Source: Costus lasius
Lineage: Eukaryota; Streptophyta; Magnoliopsida; Zingiberales; Costaceae
DNA length: 64,000 bases
Assembly: GCA_027563935.2 (NCBI GenBank)
Contig: CM050447.1
Coordinates: 81,143,461 to 81,207,460, forward strand
Direction: 5' to 3'
Of this stretch, positions 11,537 through 23,205 are shown piece after piece (position 1 is the first letter of the stretch; each line of letters starts with the position of its first letter). Position numbers and translations under genes: made by a program. The notes beneath the pieces were generated by a model. The model was given only the letters and a program-made list of their open reading frames with translations, ran no database searches and was not told the origin of the DNA.

Positions 11537-13043
11537 TCTTAGATCAGGAGATGCCTTCTACAATAAGCAAATAAGTAAAATAAGTACTATGATAAAGCAT
11601 TTAACAAGGACTTTAAATTAAATGCTATGCTACCACTATTTCCAAAACAAGTTGAGGACTCTCAAACTCAACATAGAAATGAGTGAGTAGGATCCTAATT
11701 TCACATGAGGTCTCCGCGACTCACGAGGGTGAGTTGAGATGCACAGAGAGTCCCACGCTTCCTTAGGTAGGCATGCCAGCCAATTGTGCCACGCACAATT
11801 CCTCTTAGTTAAGACAGACTAGGCGCCCTGTGTCCAGCGAGGGCTGGATACAACACAGAACCCTATCCTCTTAACAGCTGCCTCTAGTGATTCATCATGT
11901 CAGTGACATATGAAAAACTAGTCAAGTCTGGTCCTAACCGTTATGCCCAGGGCCAATGAATTTCCTTGCGAAGGCACGCCCAGGTTAAAACTGGACTGGG
12001 GAAATCATTGTCACCACACACCTCCTAAAGATAAGTGAGTGTGTCCCACGAGGGTGGGAAACAGTTCACAACATCACCGATCGATAGTTTGATGAGGGCT
12101 ACGCGTTAGAAGGCTATTGACTTGATATTTTAATGAGAGTTTTGCATGTTCGTTTTATTCTTTTCTAGCATGCATCTTTCCTATGGTTATGGCAGCAAGG
12201 AAAAACATCACAGGCATGCTATGGACAAAATAATAAACCATCACAGGCATGCTATTTTGGTCGATATGGTCATAGCCCTTTTCATACACATAACTTGTCA
12301 CGAGCCATGTGACATGTTATTGTGCATCCAAGGGTTGCGAGTCCCTAAAGCAGATCGGCCCATGCCAGAAGCCGAAAGCATGTGTCCTTCCTTCAGCCGC
12401 AAGTCCATCACCATGCTTCCAAAGCTGGCGCCACTTCTGACTCCGATTGAAGAAGACTCCTTGTTGTCAAGATGAAGCCTTAACCTATCATATAACTCTA
12501 CATCTATTCTAAACAAGATGAAAAATTCTTTTACAACAAGATAGGGAGAGAACCACACGCAGGTGGAAAAAGATTTTTACAAGCATTCATCACAAGTGGA
12601 AACATGCTTCCACATCACAACACAGGAGGGCACTCGCTATGACCATATCAACCCAATCAAGTGGCGCATGTTAAATTTGAAAATCCGAGAAGATCAAATT
12701 TTAGTCCCTTATGCGCCAACTCCATCTAAACACTTTCTTAACCAATTTTGTGCTAAAATTTAGATCAAGTTTTAGGATGATTTCATAGACCCTATCGGCT
12801 GGCAGTTTTGTCAGATCAAGAGACCCGGCCAGTCCGAAGACACAATGCCCGTCCTACTTGACAAAACCACGTGCGCCTTTGGTCTTAAATCAACCATAAG
12901 CAAGATCCAAGTTTTCGGCCACAAAGTTGAGAAGAGAGGTTTGGATGAAAACGCTTTCTATGTGAAACGCGCATGGATAGAAAGAAAAATTTTCCAAAAA
13001 TTTTTCACACAAGCAAACGTACACCTTGTGTTTCTCGCAAGTA
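11537..13043 (-). other. Untranslated leader of copia E
   Basis: This is noncoding sequence between the primer site and the Gag remnant. Its gag-proximal part, about 11680-12140, is alignable with the leaders of A1 (about 21730-22195) and B (about 47750-48210). Shared pieces include GGTAGGCA and TCAGAAGGCT-like motifs. The remainder (12141-13043) shows no recognisable gene; ORFs at 12146-12475 and 12845-13078 are unsupported. Confidence 0.7.
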
Positions 13044-13055
13044 CCTCTGATACCA
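13044..13055 (-). other. tRNA-Met primer binding site of copia E
   Basis: The minus strand reads TGGTATCAGAGG one base inside the 5' LTR. The plant initiator tRNA-Met site is TGGTATCAGAGC, so 11 of 12 bases match. Confidence 0.85.
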
Positions 13056-13056
13056 C

Positions 13057-15281
13057 TGTTAGGGAATGCCGGGTGTAATTTAAAATTTTGCAGTCCCAGG
13101 ACGCAACGGAAGTAGCATTACACCCGAAACACATTCCGGTCCCAAGGATCCATGCGAGGGAGATAACACAAGGATGTGTTAGAGATGTACCTCTTTTGCT
13201 TGTTTATTCGTCGAAGCCATGTTGAAGGTGCCCATGTGTTCGCCCTCTACAAGTATCCACGCGTCGACTCCTTGATCGTTGCTTCCTTCCACGCTTGGTG
13301 CTAGCCTCGGGAAGAGAATCAGGCCTTAGGGTTCTTCTTCACTCTTCTTGCGCCACTTCCAAGGTTCATGCGCCAAGAGGAAAGGAAGATGCCGCCAACT
13401 TCTTATTCTCTTTACTCCAAGTGAAGAGGAAGAAGAAGAGCTTCATCTTTGAGGAAGATGAAGTGGAGCTCACGCCACCAAGTCCTTCTCCAAGTCACGC
13501 CAAGAGGAGAGGAAGGAGAAGACTTGCGACCACTAGAAGAAGAGTTGCACCACTTTGATGTTGTCGCCCTTTGCTTTGCTCTTGCCCCTCTATTTGTGCT
13601 CACGTCTCCAAGCATTCATCATTATGAGAGGGCGACAATGAGTCCTATAAATAGGAATAGAGGCGGCAATAGCAATGGCTAGGATCATGCCAAGTGGGCG
13701 GTTAGGATAAAGAAGTCTTGAGATAAGGAAAGTCTCAAAGACTTTACCATAAATCTCATTCAACCTATCCTAATTTGCCCAATGGCCATATCAGCCCAAG
13801 GCATACCTTATAGGCACGCATTCCATCCAAGGAAGACGGGCTAGGCGCAACATCCATGAAGAATTCGGCTAGGGTGGTTTCTTGGGAGAAATTAGGGTTT
13901 GAGGTAAGGTAAGTCTCCAAGACATTACCTTATTCCTCACTCTACTATCCATATGTGCCCAAGAACTTCCCATAAAAGTTCTCATGCCATATCAGCCCCA
14001 AGACTTGCCTTAGAGGCAAGTATTCCATCCAAGGAGCAAAGGGGGAGGCGCCTAATGCTTCCTTATGAAGCAACATGCGCCCACTTCACCCCATTATGCC
14101 CTTGGCGCCAATGGGGTATAATTCTTCCCCATTATACCCTTATTTGCTTATACTTCTTCATGATAACTAATTATTGGGCCTCATTGGATAATGAGCTAGC
14201 CCAAACTTCATGGCATGAGTTGATTAAGCCATTGGACCCAATCCAATGCAACCCTAATCCAAATGTGACCAATCTAGGTCAATTTCGGGTCAACCTACCA
14301 AAAATGAAGTTTGGCTCCAATAATTTTCTTCCAACTCATCAGGCCCATTGGCGCTGATGAAATCTTCCAAATTGATCCAAGTTATCCAATAACTTGATCA
14401 TAAGGCTTCTGATTAAAGCAACGTCAAGAGTCTATTGCGTGTGACCCCGTAGGATCCATATGACGATGGCAATGATGTAAACATCATAAGTAGTGAGGGG
14501 TATCTAGCAACACATCACTACTACCCATGTCATAGGACTTAAGTTATTATGGCAACAACTCCTAACAAGCAATGAGGATTCCCATTGCATTATAGATCCC
14601 TTTGCCTAAACTGATATCCTGCCATTTGATTAGTCTCAAGTTTATTATCCAATGCACTGGTCATGACTCAACAAGTGTGGCCACACTTTCCCGTCATGCA
14701 CCAATAAGGTGGGGCGCCCCGAGGTGGATATCATTCTTCCAATATGGAAGGGGCAAATCCTACTATTGGTCATCCATGTCTCTATATATGACTTATGACA
14801 TGCCCAATGACAGCTGTTTTGATCTCCCAATTACGGAGAGACGTAAGACTGTATTAAAGCATACCCATCATCAAATCTAGACATGAACACCTCAAGTCTA
14901 AGGATCAATGCAAAACCTCTTGCATGTGAGATTGACTTGTTGACTAGACAAGTCAATCCTCACGGTGGATCACTCCAGTGCATCCAATGCACCTGTATGT
15001 CTGCGTTACTGTGCCCCGCACCTAACCAGCCCATACACCAGTCTCACATGTACCGAAGCTGTCCCATATCTGCTAAGGTACCTTGTCTGGGGATAGCTTA
15101 TGAGAATGGATCCAATCCAAACTCCTGGGACATTATTTATGCAACTCAATACATCAACGCAGGTAGAGAAGTCTGCATAATAACGACCATGCCTATATAA
15201 AGAGTAATAGTTCTATCAAAGTACATTCAAACAATGCCTGACCATGTCCATACATTGGTCTTTAGGGCATATACACCAACA
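13057..15281 (-). mobile_element. Copia E 5' LTR
   Basis: This 2225-bp copy is nearly identical to 6058-8280. Differences are scattered substitutions and a 2-bp TA insertion near 14787. Its right end GGGCATATACACCAACA is followed by the GGATC target duplication at 15282-15286. Confidence 0.92.
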
Positions 15282-15286
15282 GGATC

Positions 15287-15552
15287 TTCTTCCCGAGGCT
15301 AGCACCGGGCGAGGAAGAAGAAAACTTGTGGAATCCGTGTGTGCGAGACTGCAGAGGGCGAACACTTGGGCGCCTTCATCGACATCGGCTTCTAATTGCT
15401 TAAAGGTACTTACTATCACATCGTGTCGACCCCCTCGCAAGAGATCTTCACTGGGTTTTTGGGACTAGCCTGTTTCGGGGACATTCTTCCGCTGCGTAAA
15501 ATGTATGTCCATGGCTCTGAAAATTGTAAAATGTCCCCGGGGTTTCCCAACA
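15287..15552 (+). mobile_element. Copia A0 3' LTR, right segment
   Basis: It continues the LTR cut at 6057, with TCTTCTTCCCGAGGCTAGC also present at 36992 and 53350. It ends CCCCGGGGTTTCCCAACA at 15552. Confidence 0.88.
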
Positions 15553-15780
15553 ATCTCAACTTCCTACGCAGTCTAAGTGTTTTATTAATTTCAGGATTAA
15601 AGGGAACTAAAGGTCCTGACCTAGGATTTCTGCGCATAAACAGGTGGAAAGTCAGAAAAGTTCAGAAATTGTAGAGCTTAAAAGAGAATCAGAACTATCA
15701 TAGAAAGTAGTAAAAAAAAAACAAAACAAAAACTTAGTCTAGTGATAATAACAACTATATCAATATCAACAAAGCTGAAT
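15553..15780 (-). other. Leader fragment of D-
   Basis: AT-rich noncoding sequence between the A0 insertion point and the primer site, with an A-rich tract near 15710-15728. I see no gene in it. Confidence 0.6.
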
Positions 15781-15798
15781 TCCCCGGCAACGACGCCA
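15781..15798 (-). other. tRNA-Asp-type primer binding site of D-
   Basis: The minus strand reads TGGCGTCGTTGCCGGGGA, separated from the LTR end by a short AAGTTT-like spacer. From memory, the plant tRNA-Asp complement is TGGCGCCGTTGCCGGGGA, one mismatch. Sites of this kind are typical of Tat/Athila elements. Confidence 0.75.
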
Positions 15799-15804
15799 AA
15801 AACT

Positions 15805-16113
15805 TGTTATGTCTACAAGTGCACGGATACTCGAAGTAATATTTAAGATATCGAACCACAGGGACTTCGCTGTTTAGTACTGACTAATTGAGTTTTCACT
15901 AGCTAAGCAAATCGAGGGTTGTGTAAATAGCAATCGAACTGTAATCGAAGTAAATCAGAATGAGAGAATCGGGACTAGGGGTTCATTCGTCTTAATATTC
16001 ATGACTAAATATGATTAAAGATTTATCAATTTATCTTTGTTACGATTAAGAAATAATTCACTTGATAAACAAACTAACTCACTCTCGTGTAGTTGGTTTA
16101 CAAGGAACGATCA
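15805..16113 (-). mobile_element. D- 5' LTR, inner segment
   Basis: It begins TGTTATGTCTACAAG next to the primer site and stops at 16113, where A1 begins. Bases 16109-16113 (GATCA) and 25044-25048 (GATCC) are the A1 target duplication with one mismatch. The LTR continues at 25049. Confidence 0.8.
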
Positions 16114-17951
16114 TGTTGGGAAACCCCGGGGATTTTAAAATTTTACAGACAAGCACAGCAGAAGCAATCCCCGAAACAGGCCAATCCCAAAAACCCAGAA
16201 GATCGAGTCTTTTGAGGAGATCGACACGGTGACTAGGAGATGTTACCTTGATGCAAATTAAGTGATGCGATGCAGGCACCCAAATGTGCGCCCTCTGTAG
16301 TTTCACACACAGCCGAACCTCGAATCCCCTTCTTCCACGCCCGGTGCTAGCCTCGGGAAGAAGATCCACGCCTTTGGGAGACTTCCTCAATCACTTGCGC
16401 CAACTCTAGAGGAGATGCCAAGGAGAGGAGGTGGAGCTTCGTCGGAGTCCAACTCTTGAAGCACTCCACCAAGATCCGAACCGGAATCAACCGAAGCCAA
16501 AGTCCAACTTTGGAGAGGAGGGCGCCAAGGAACTTCCAAAGTTCCGAACTCACTAAAGGGAAGAGGAGAGGCAATGGGCGAACATCCCTCTCCCTCTTTC
16601 CAGGAGTGGCGACAAGGGGGACAAGGGTGCAAGAGTTCAAGAGTTGCGACGAGGAGGGAGGAAGGGGGTTTATATACCCATGAATAGGTGCACCTCTTCA
16701 CTAGTGAAGAGGCACACCTCTTCAAGAGGTAAAACCCATTTCGCCCACTCCAAGTGTCATGCGCCCAAGTACATTCACCCACTCCAAGTGAGAAGCTCCA
16801 AGCTTCTCACCTTAAGAAGATGTCTAACTTGGATTTGTCCACCTCAAGGAAATGCGCCAAGCTCACTCCAAGTAGCTTGCGCCATTCCATTTGGCCCATT
16901 GGCCCAAATGGCTTATTGAGCCCATTTGGCCTATTAGCCCAACTCGGTCTATTGGGCCCATTTGGCCTACTAGGCCCAAAAACAAGTTAACTCCAAATGA
17001 TTCGTTTCATCTCATCTAGAATAGTGGTGCTGATGGATTCTCCCAAACAGATCTGAGTTATCCAATAACTCAATCAATAGGCTACCCGATCAATACGAGA
17101 ACCCGAGTTTGAAGTTGTGCTACCCTGTAGGTACCTCATATGTTGGCAGTGATGAACCGAGTGATCACAAGTAGTGATTGGCACCTAGCAGTGCATCGCT
17201 GCTACCCAAGTCATCGGAATGGATATCAACATCGACATCCCCATCATCGCAACAAGGTACCGATGCATTACAATCTCTTTGCTGAACTGATATCCGATTG
17301 GACAAAGTGTGTCACCACTTTATTTTCACCCAATCTCATGGTCATGACTAAATCAGGCTTTCACCTGGGTATGGTCATACACTTTCAGTCATGCAACCAT
17401 AGGGGGGCCCCGTGGATATCAAGCTTCCTGTAGGAAGGGGCAAATCCTATGTCTGTCCATTGATCTTCTCATATGGGTCGTGACATACCCAATGACAACC
17501 GTTATGACCTCCTTGCTACGGCGAGGCGTTAGGTTGTATCAAAGTATGCCCCTAACCATATAGAGGAGTCAATGACCTCAAGTCAAGGGATCAATGCATC
17601 TCTTGTCACATGTGAGCTTAACTCATGACACCAAGTTAAAGCCTCACAGCGGGTCGGTCCAGTATATCCACCACTGATATACCCATATGCCTGCGTTAGC
17701 ACCCCGTGCGTAACCAGCCCATATACCAGTCTCACATGTACCAGAGCTGTCTCTCATCCACTTAGGTACTCGACTGGGGACACACCGTTTGAGCACAGAT
17801 ACAATCTGTCTCGAGGGACATTATTATCCATGTACATAATCACAGATGTAAACATAGCATAATAACGACAATGTCAGAATGATATATTAAATATCAATGT
17901 CAAGTAGTACAAGATGGACCAACAATGGGTACAAGGGCATATACACCAACA
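16114..17951 (-). mobile_element. Copia A1 3' LTR
   Basis: Plus-strand ends are TGTTGGGAAACC and GGGCATATACACCAACA. The complement of the polypurine tract follows at 17952. A TATA box lies at 16669-16676. The longer ORFs in it, on either strand, match nothing I recognise and recur in the 5' LTR. Confidence 0.92.
16669..16676 (-). promoter_or_regulatory. TATA box, A1 3' LTR
   Basis: The minus strand reads GGTATATAAACCCCC, about 560 bp from the LTR 3' end. The duplicate at 23761-23768 in the 5' LTR would have driven transcription. Confidence 0.6.
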
Positions 17952-17972
17952 ATCTCCCACTTGCACTTAGAC

Positions 17973-20900
17973 TTACTTGTTGAGAAATCTCAACCCTATG
18001 TCCCTCGCATGACCATCACGCTTTTGCTGCGCCAAAGCCTTGGTCAGTGGGTCTACCAGATTATTGTTTGTGTCAACTCTGCTTATCCTAACATCACCTC
18101 TATCAATGATCTCCCAAATCAGGTGAAATCTACTGAGAATGTGTTTGGATTTTTGATGAGACCGTGGTTCCTTTGCCTGTGCCATCGCTTTATTATTGTC
18201 ACAATAGAGCTCAATCGGATCCACAGTAGTTGGAACCACCTGAAGTTCAGAAATGAACTTCCGAATCCAAATGGCTTCTTTGGCTGCCTTAGAAGCAACG
18301 ACATACTCAGCCTCAATCGTAGAATCAGTTACAATGGATTGCTTAGAGCTCTCTCAGCTCATAGCACCTCTACTCAATCTGAACACATAGCCTGTCTGCG
18401 ATCTGAAGTCATCAGGGTCAGACTGGAACGATGCCTCAGTGTAGCCCTGAACACTGAGCTCTTCCTGTCCCCCATAGACCAAGAACCATTCTTTAGTTCT
18501 TCACAGAAACATAGAATGTTCTTTACAGCCACCCAGTGCTGCAAACCTGGATTGGATTGGTATTGGCTGGTTATGCTCACAGCATAAGCTACGTCTGGTC
18601 TAGTACACAACATCGCATACATGATAGAACCTACTGCCGAAGCATAGGGCACTCGAAGGTATCCTTTCTTAGAGAGAATAAGGCCATGTCTCACTGGAAG
18701 GCCATGTCTCACTGGCTCTTGGAGAGAATAAGGTCATGTCTCATTGGAAGGTATCCTTTCTTAAATTGCTCTAAGCTGAACCTCTCCAAGACCTTATCAA
18801 TGTAAGTACTATGACTAAGGGTCAGGAGCTTCTTGGATCTATCCCGGTAGATCCTCACGCCTAGGATATAGGCGGCCTCCCCTAAGTCTTTCATCTCGAA
18901 ACACTTCCCCAACCATGTCTTCATAGCTTGATGACTAGGGATGTTTCCGATGAGTAGTATGTCATCGACATACAGGACCAGAAATGTCACCAAGCTCCCA
19001 CTGAATTTTCTATATACACAGGCGTCATCTTCACTCTTGACAAAGACGTAATCTCTTATTGCCTCATCAAATCGAAGATTCCAACTTCGAGAGGCTTGCT
19101 TTAATCCATAAATGGATCTTTTTAGCCTGCAGACCTTATTGGCCTCTACAGGATGGATGAAACCATCTGGTTGTGTCATAAATACATCCTCTGTCAGCTT
19201 CCCGTTAAGGAACGTTGTCTTTACATCCATCTGCCATATCTCATAATCATGATATGCAGCTATAGCAAGCAGGATTCGAATGGATTTGAACATGGCAACT
19301 AGCGAGAAGGTTTCATCATAGTCCACCCCGTGAACTTGTCTGAATCCTTTAGCCATAAGTCTACCCTTATAGGTAACTATGTTGCCATCCATGTCAGTCT
19401 TCCTCTTGAAGACCCATTTACACCCTATAGGTTTTACCCCATCAGGTAGCTCAACCAAATCCCAGATTTGGTTAGCCGACATGGAATCCATCTCGGATCT
19501 CATGGCCTTAAGCTATTTCTCAGAGTCCAGTCCAGCGACCGCCTCATCATAGGTCCTGGGTTCATCCTCAATGATGAAGATCCCATCGTGTTGGGTCGGC
19601 AGCGACCCGTACCTCTTAGGTACACGACGAATCCTCCCAGACCTATGCAGAGCCTGTGTCTGAGCCTCTGGTTGCCCAGCAACCGGTGCAAGTGGCTCAG
19701 GTTCCACCTTAGTATATTGTGGTTGCACTTGGACCTCGTCCAAGTCAAACTTACTCCCACTGACTTCTTTCATGAGAAATTATTTCTCTAGAAAGACAGC
19801 ACCTCGAGCAACAAAAACTTTGTTCTTTCTGGGAACATAGAAGTGATATCCTTTAGTTTCCTTAGGATATCCCACAAACACACATTTATCAGATCGGGGT
19901 TCTAGCTTGCTAGAATCCTGACGTTTGACATAAGCCTCACATCCCTAGACTCTGATAAAAGAGAGATTTGGGCGTCTCCCACTCCATACCTCATACGGAA
20001 TCTTGGAGACACTCTTAGATGGAACATTATTCAGTATGAGAGAAGCTGTCTCAAGTGCATAGCCCCAAAACGATGGAGGTAGAGTTGCATGACTCATCAT
20101 AGATCGAACCATGTCCAACAAAGTTCGATTTCTCCTTTCAGACACACCATTCCATTGAGGTGTTCCAGGAGGAGTGAGTTGGGATAGAATCCCACACTCT
20201 CTAAGATAGTCAAAGAACTCACCGCTCAGGTACTCTCCACCACGATCTGATCGAAGAGCCTTAATAGATCTACCAAGCTAGTTCTCTACTTCATGTATGA
20301 ACTCCTTAAATTTCTCAAAGGATTCGGACTTATGTCTCATCAAATAGACATAACCGTATCTACTGAAGTCATTAGTAAATGTGGTGAAGTAGTTGTACCC
20401 TCCTCTGGCTTGTTTACTGAATGGCCCACACACATCACTATGTATGAGATCCAACAAACCTCCTGCCCTCTCACCAATCTTGGTGAAGGGTGCTTTTGTT
20501 ATTTTCCCTAATAAACAAGGCTCGCAAGTATCAAACTCCTCTAAGGAGGTTGAATCTAACAATCCATTTGCATGGAGTTGTTGAATGCGATTCTTGTTTA
20601 TATGGGCTAATCAACAATGCCAAAGGTACGCACCAACTGAACCACTCAGTTTGATCCTTTTGTAATTTATGTTAAATATAGAGTTATCCATGTCCAAGAC
20701 ATATAATCCATTGCACAAGGTACCCTTCCCATAAAACACATTTGCAAATGAAAAAGAACAAGAGTCCTCTTTTATTTCAAATTTAAATCCTTTCCTTGCC
20801 AAGCAAGGAATAGATACAATGTTTTTGGTAAGAGAAGGTACATAATAGCAATTAATTAACTCAAGTTGAAGTCCAGAAGGCAGGGAGAGCGTCAAAAGTC

Positions 20901-21594
20901 CTACGGCAACAGCAGCAACCAGTGCTCCGTTTCCAACACATAGGTCAATCTCTCCAGGCCGCACCGCTCTACTTTTCTTGAGCCCCTGCATATTTATACA
21001 AATATGAGCTCCGCATACGGTATCCAATACCCATGACATAGAAGTAGAAAGGTTGACTTCGGTAACATAAATACCTGAGCCAGAAGACGAAGCCCTGCTT
21101 CTCTTCTCCTCGTTCTGAAGTCGCACCATGTCCTTCAACATGTGAGGTGGCCCTCCACATGAATAGCACCTGTTATTCCTGATACTTTCCATCTTTAGTT
21201 TCAGTTCCTTGGTTAAACCTTTCGGTTCACCACACTGAATGACTACTTTGGGAGGGTTGAGCTCAACCAATTCATTGAAGAGCTGCCTTAGATTATAAAT
21301 AATCTCAAAAGCACTCTTAGATTCATATTGCCCTCTAAATTCAGGCGACATGTTGGTTAGCATCAAATTAGCAATCTCCAAAGTATCAGCCTAATGCTTA
21401 TCAAAAGCATCCTTCTCAGCCGTTGAGACCGAGCATGGAAGTGGCTCTGGAATAGGCTGCTCAAGGACATAGAGCTTCCTCTCGAGCTTAAGGACAATCC
21501 TCAAGTTCCGATACCAGTCCATTAAGTTGGATCCAACCAACTTGTCCTTTTCTAGGATAGATCGCAGTGACCATCTGCTATTGTTCGTAGCCAT
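17973..21594 (-). pseudogene. Copia A1 gag-pol, broken by stops, frameshifts and a gag deletion
   Basis: Gag starts ATG at 21594 (LRSILEKDKLVGSN). About 100 residues of central Gag, present in B, are missing. The zinc knuckle has decayed to CYSCGGPPHMLKDM, its last cysteine lost. The protease triplet is DTV (WVLDTVCGAHIC). Integrase pieces are at 20278-20562 (HSDVCGP) and 19945-20145 (SERRNRTLLDM). A linker with GRIRRVPKRYG lies at 19513-19773. Reverse transcriptase is open for 264 residues at 18709-19503 with YVDDILLIGN, and RNase H remnants reach 17973. A local duplication around 18650-18760 repeats the segment coding for LPVRHGLILS. It cannot encode a working polyprotein. Confidence 0.92.
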
Positions 21595-23191
21595 TGATCT
21601 ACAACAACCAAGAAAGCAGATTAGTACTACTTCGAATCATTTAATTTGGACTTGCCTTAAATGATTATGGCTCCCACTATTTTAATCGAATTGACAACCC
21701 ACAAAGTCAATCGGGAAATCCGAGATTTCTTAGTGAGATGGGATCCCTATTCCACACGAGGCTTCGCATCCCACTATGGAGTAAAAGCACAAAGTGACTC
21801 ATGCTTCGTAAGGTAGGCACGCCGGCAGATTGCCCCCAGGGCAATTCCCCTTCTCAAGATAGTTCAAGCATTTCGTGCCCAACTAGGGCTAGAACAACAC
21901 AAAACCCTAACCTCCCGAGGCTGCCTCTAGAATTCCATCATGTGGCCACCACATATGAAATCTAGTCAAGTCTGTCCTCACCGTTATGCCCAGGGCTGAC
22001 GAGCTTCCTTGCTAGGGCACGTCCAGGATTTTAACTGAACTCCGGAAACCATTGCCACCACATGCCTTCTAAAGATAAGTTGGTGTGTCCCACTAGCGTG
22101 GGAAACAGTGCACAACACCACTGATCGATAGCTTGACGAGGGCTACATGTCAGAAGGCTACAGACTCGATATTATTTTGAGGGTTTTTGAGGTCTCATCC
22201 TTTTAGTTTTATCTTTTGTCTAACATTGCAGGCATACAATCCTATAGTAATAACAAAACGATAAAACACATCCAGGCATGCTTTAACAGATATCAAAAGC
22301 AGTAAACAAGCGATGTGCTCATAGCCTAATCAACACATTGAACCACCACACGCCAAAGGATGTTCAATGCTTGACCTAGGTGACAAGCCCCAACAAGACC
22401 TAACCTAGCCGCCACCAAGCTTTATCTTCAAGTGCAGCTTCAGGGTCCTCCACATCAAGGCATAGCACGCAAACCCAAGGGTTCGACCAAGACATTGATG
22501 GCTGCTCCATGCATGATGCGCCATCATGCTTGTGCCAAGAGGGATAGCTCACGAACCCTACGGTTCGGCCAATCCCTTACTTGCGCCACTAAGCAAGATG
22601 CGCCATCATGGTTGATGCGCCAAGATGTAAGCTTCAAGAGGGATGCGCCCTTAATCTTCTTTGTGCGTTTACAAAATAAAAAGAAAAAGCGGCACGCAGG
22701 CCTCACACAGAATACATCATAGGCATACAAGGGGCTTGACTATGACCACAACACGATGCACCATCATCTCATGCTTTTTTATATGCTCAAGAAAACATAA
22801 AACTTCGATTTTAGTTTCTTAGAAAACATGTCTTTCAACCTCAATATCCGTTCACAAATCTAGGATTTTTGTTTCTCTCAGGAGTCTACAAGTGTCGCAT
22901 GCATGCTCTAAGCATGCTTGTCGTCTACCCTTGCAATCCTTAACTTGCCAAGAAGTCCCACATAATAGGTCTATCCTACATGCGTGGGGAGAAATTAATT
23001 CTCTCACATATGGGTCTATCCCACCATGTGAAGAAAGCGAAAAACCAAGAGATCAAATAGATGTCAGGAACGAAAAACTTACAATTTTTCTTACTTAGAA
23101 AAATCCATGCGCATATGCAAATTTTTGAAAAATTTCAGATGGCATGTGAGCATACAATAAAAGCATAAAATACCGTTCGAGTTTGCAAGAT
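21595..23191 (-). other. Untranslated leader of copia A1
   Basis: About 1.6 kb between primer site and Gag. The part at about 21730-22195 aligns with the leaders of E and B at the same distance (about 140-600 nt) upstream of gag. The rest (22200-23190) holds no supported gene; ORFs at 22432-22722 and 22892-23098 lack any family signal. Confidence 0.7.
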
Positions 23192-23204
23192 GGCTCTGAT
23201 ACCA
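23192..23204 (-). other. tRNA-Met primer binding site of copia A1
   Basis: The minus strand reads TGGTATCAGAGCC, a full match to the plant initiator tRNA-Met site, one base from the 5' LTR. Confidence 0.9.
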
Positions 23205-23205
23205 C

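Larger units (their letters stand above)
6058..15281 (-). mobile_element. Copia E, complete but coding-dead copia element
   Basis: Two LTRs of 2223 bp (6058-8280) and 2225 bp (13057-15281) flank a 4776-bp interior. On the minus strand the element begins TGTTGGTGTATATGCCC and ends GGCATTCCCTAACA. It has a tRNA-Met primer site (13044-13055), a polypurine tract (complement of ATCTCCCACTTGC at 8281) and perfect GGATC target duplications. About 29 mismatches and one 2-bp indel between the LTRs, counted by eye, give roughly 98.7% identity. The interior holds only scattered gag-pol remnants, so E probably moved using proteins from a relative. Confidence 0.92.
2247..15552 (+). mobile_element. Copia A0, 3' part of a Ty1/copia element (family A)
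   Basis: The element runs from the end of its integrase region through reverse transcriptase and RNase H (2247-4212), a polypurine tract, and a 3' LTR starting TGTTGGTGTATATGCCC at 4231 and ending GGTTTCCCAACA at 15552. The LTR is interrupted by element E (6058-15281 plus one target copy). The left part of A0 lies beyond the Tekay LTR, off the window. Immediately right of 15552 the sequence is the untranslated leader of D-, so A0 inserted into D-. The 5' LTR and the target duplication cannot be seen. Confidence 0.85.

Noticed and set aside
15710..15730. A-rich tract as a poly(A) tail of a LINE or SINE
   Set aside because: It has no upstream LINE/SINE features or target duplication, and lies in the leader of D- next to its primer site.
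16079..17433. Overlapping 90-130 aa ORFs on both strands at 16347-16990
   Set aside because: They lie wholly inside the A1 LTR, repeat at 23445-24082, and have no family motif.
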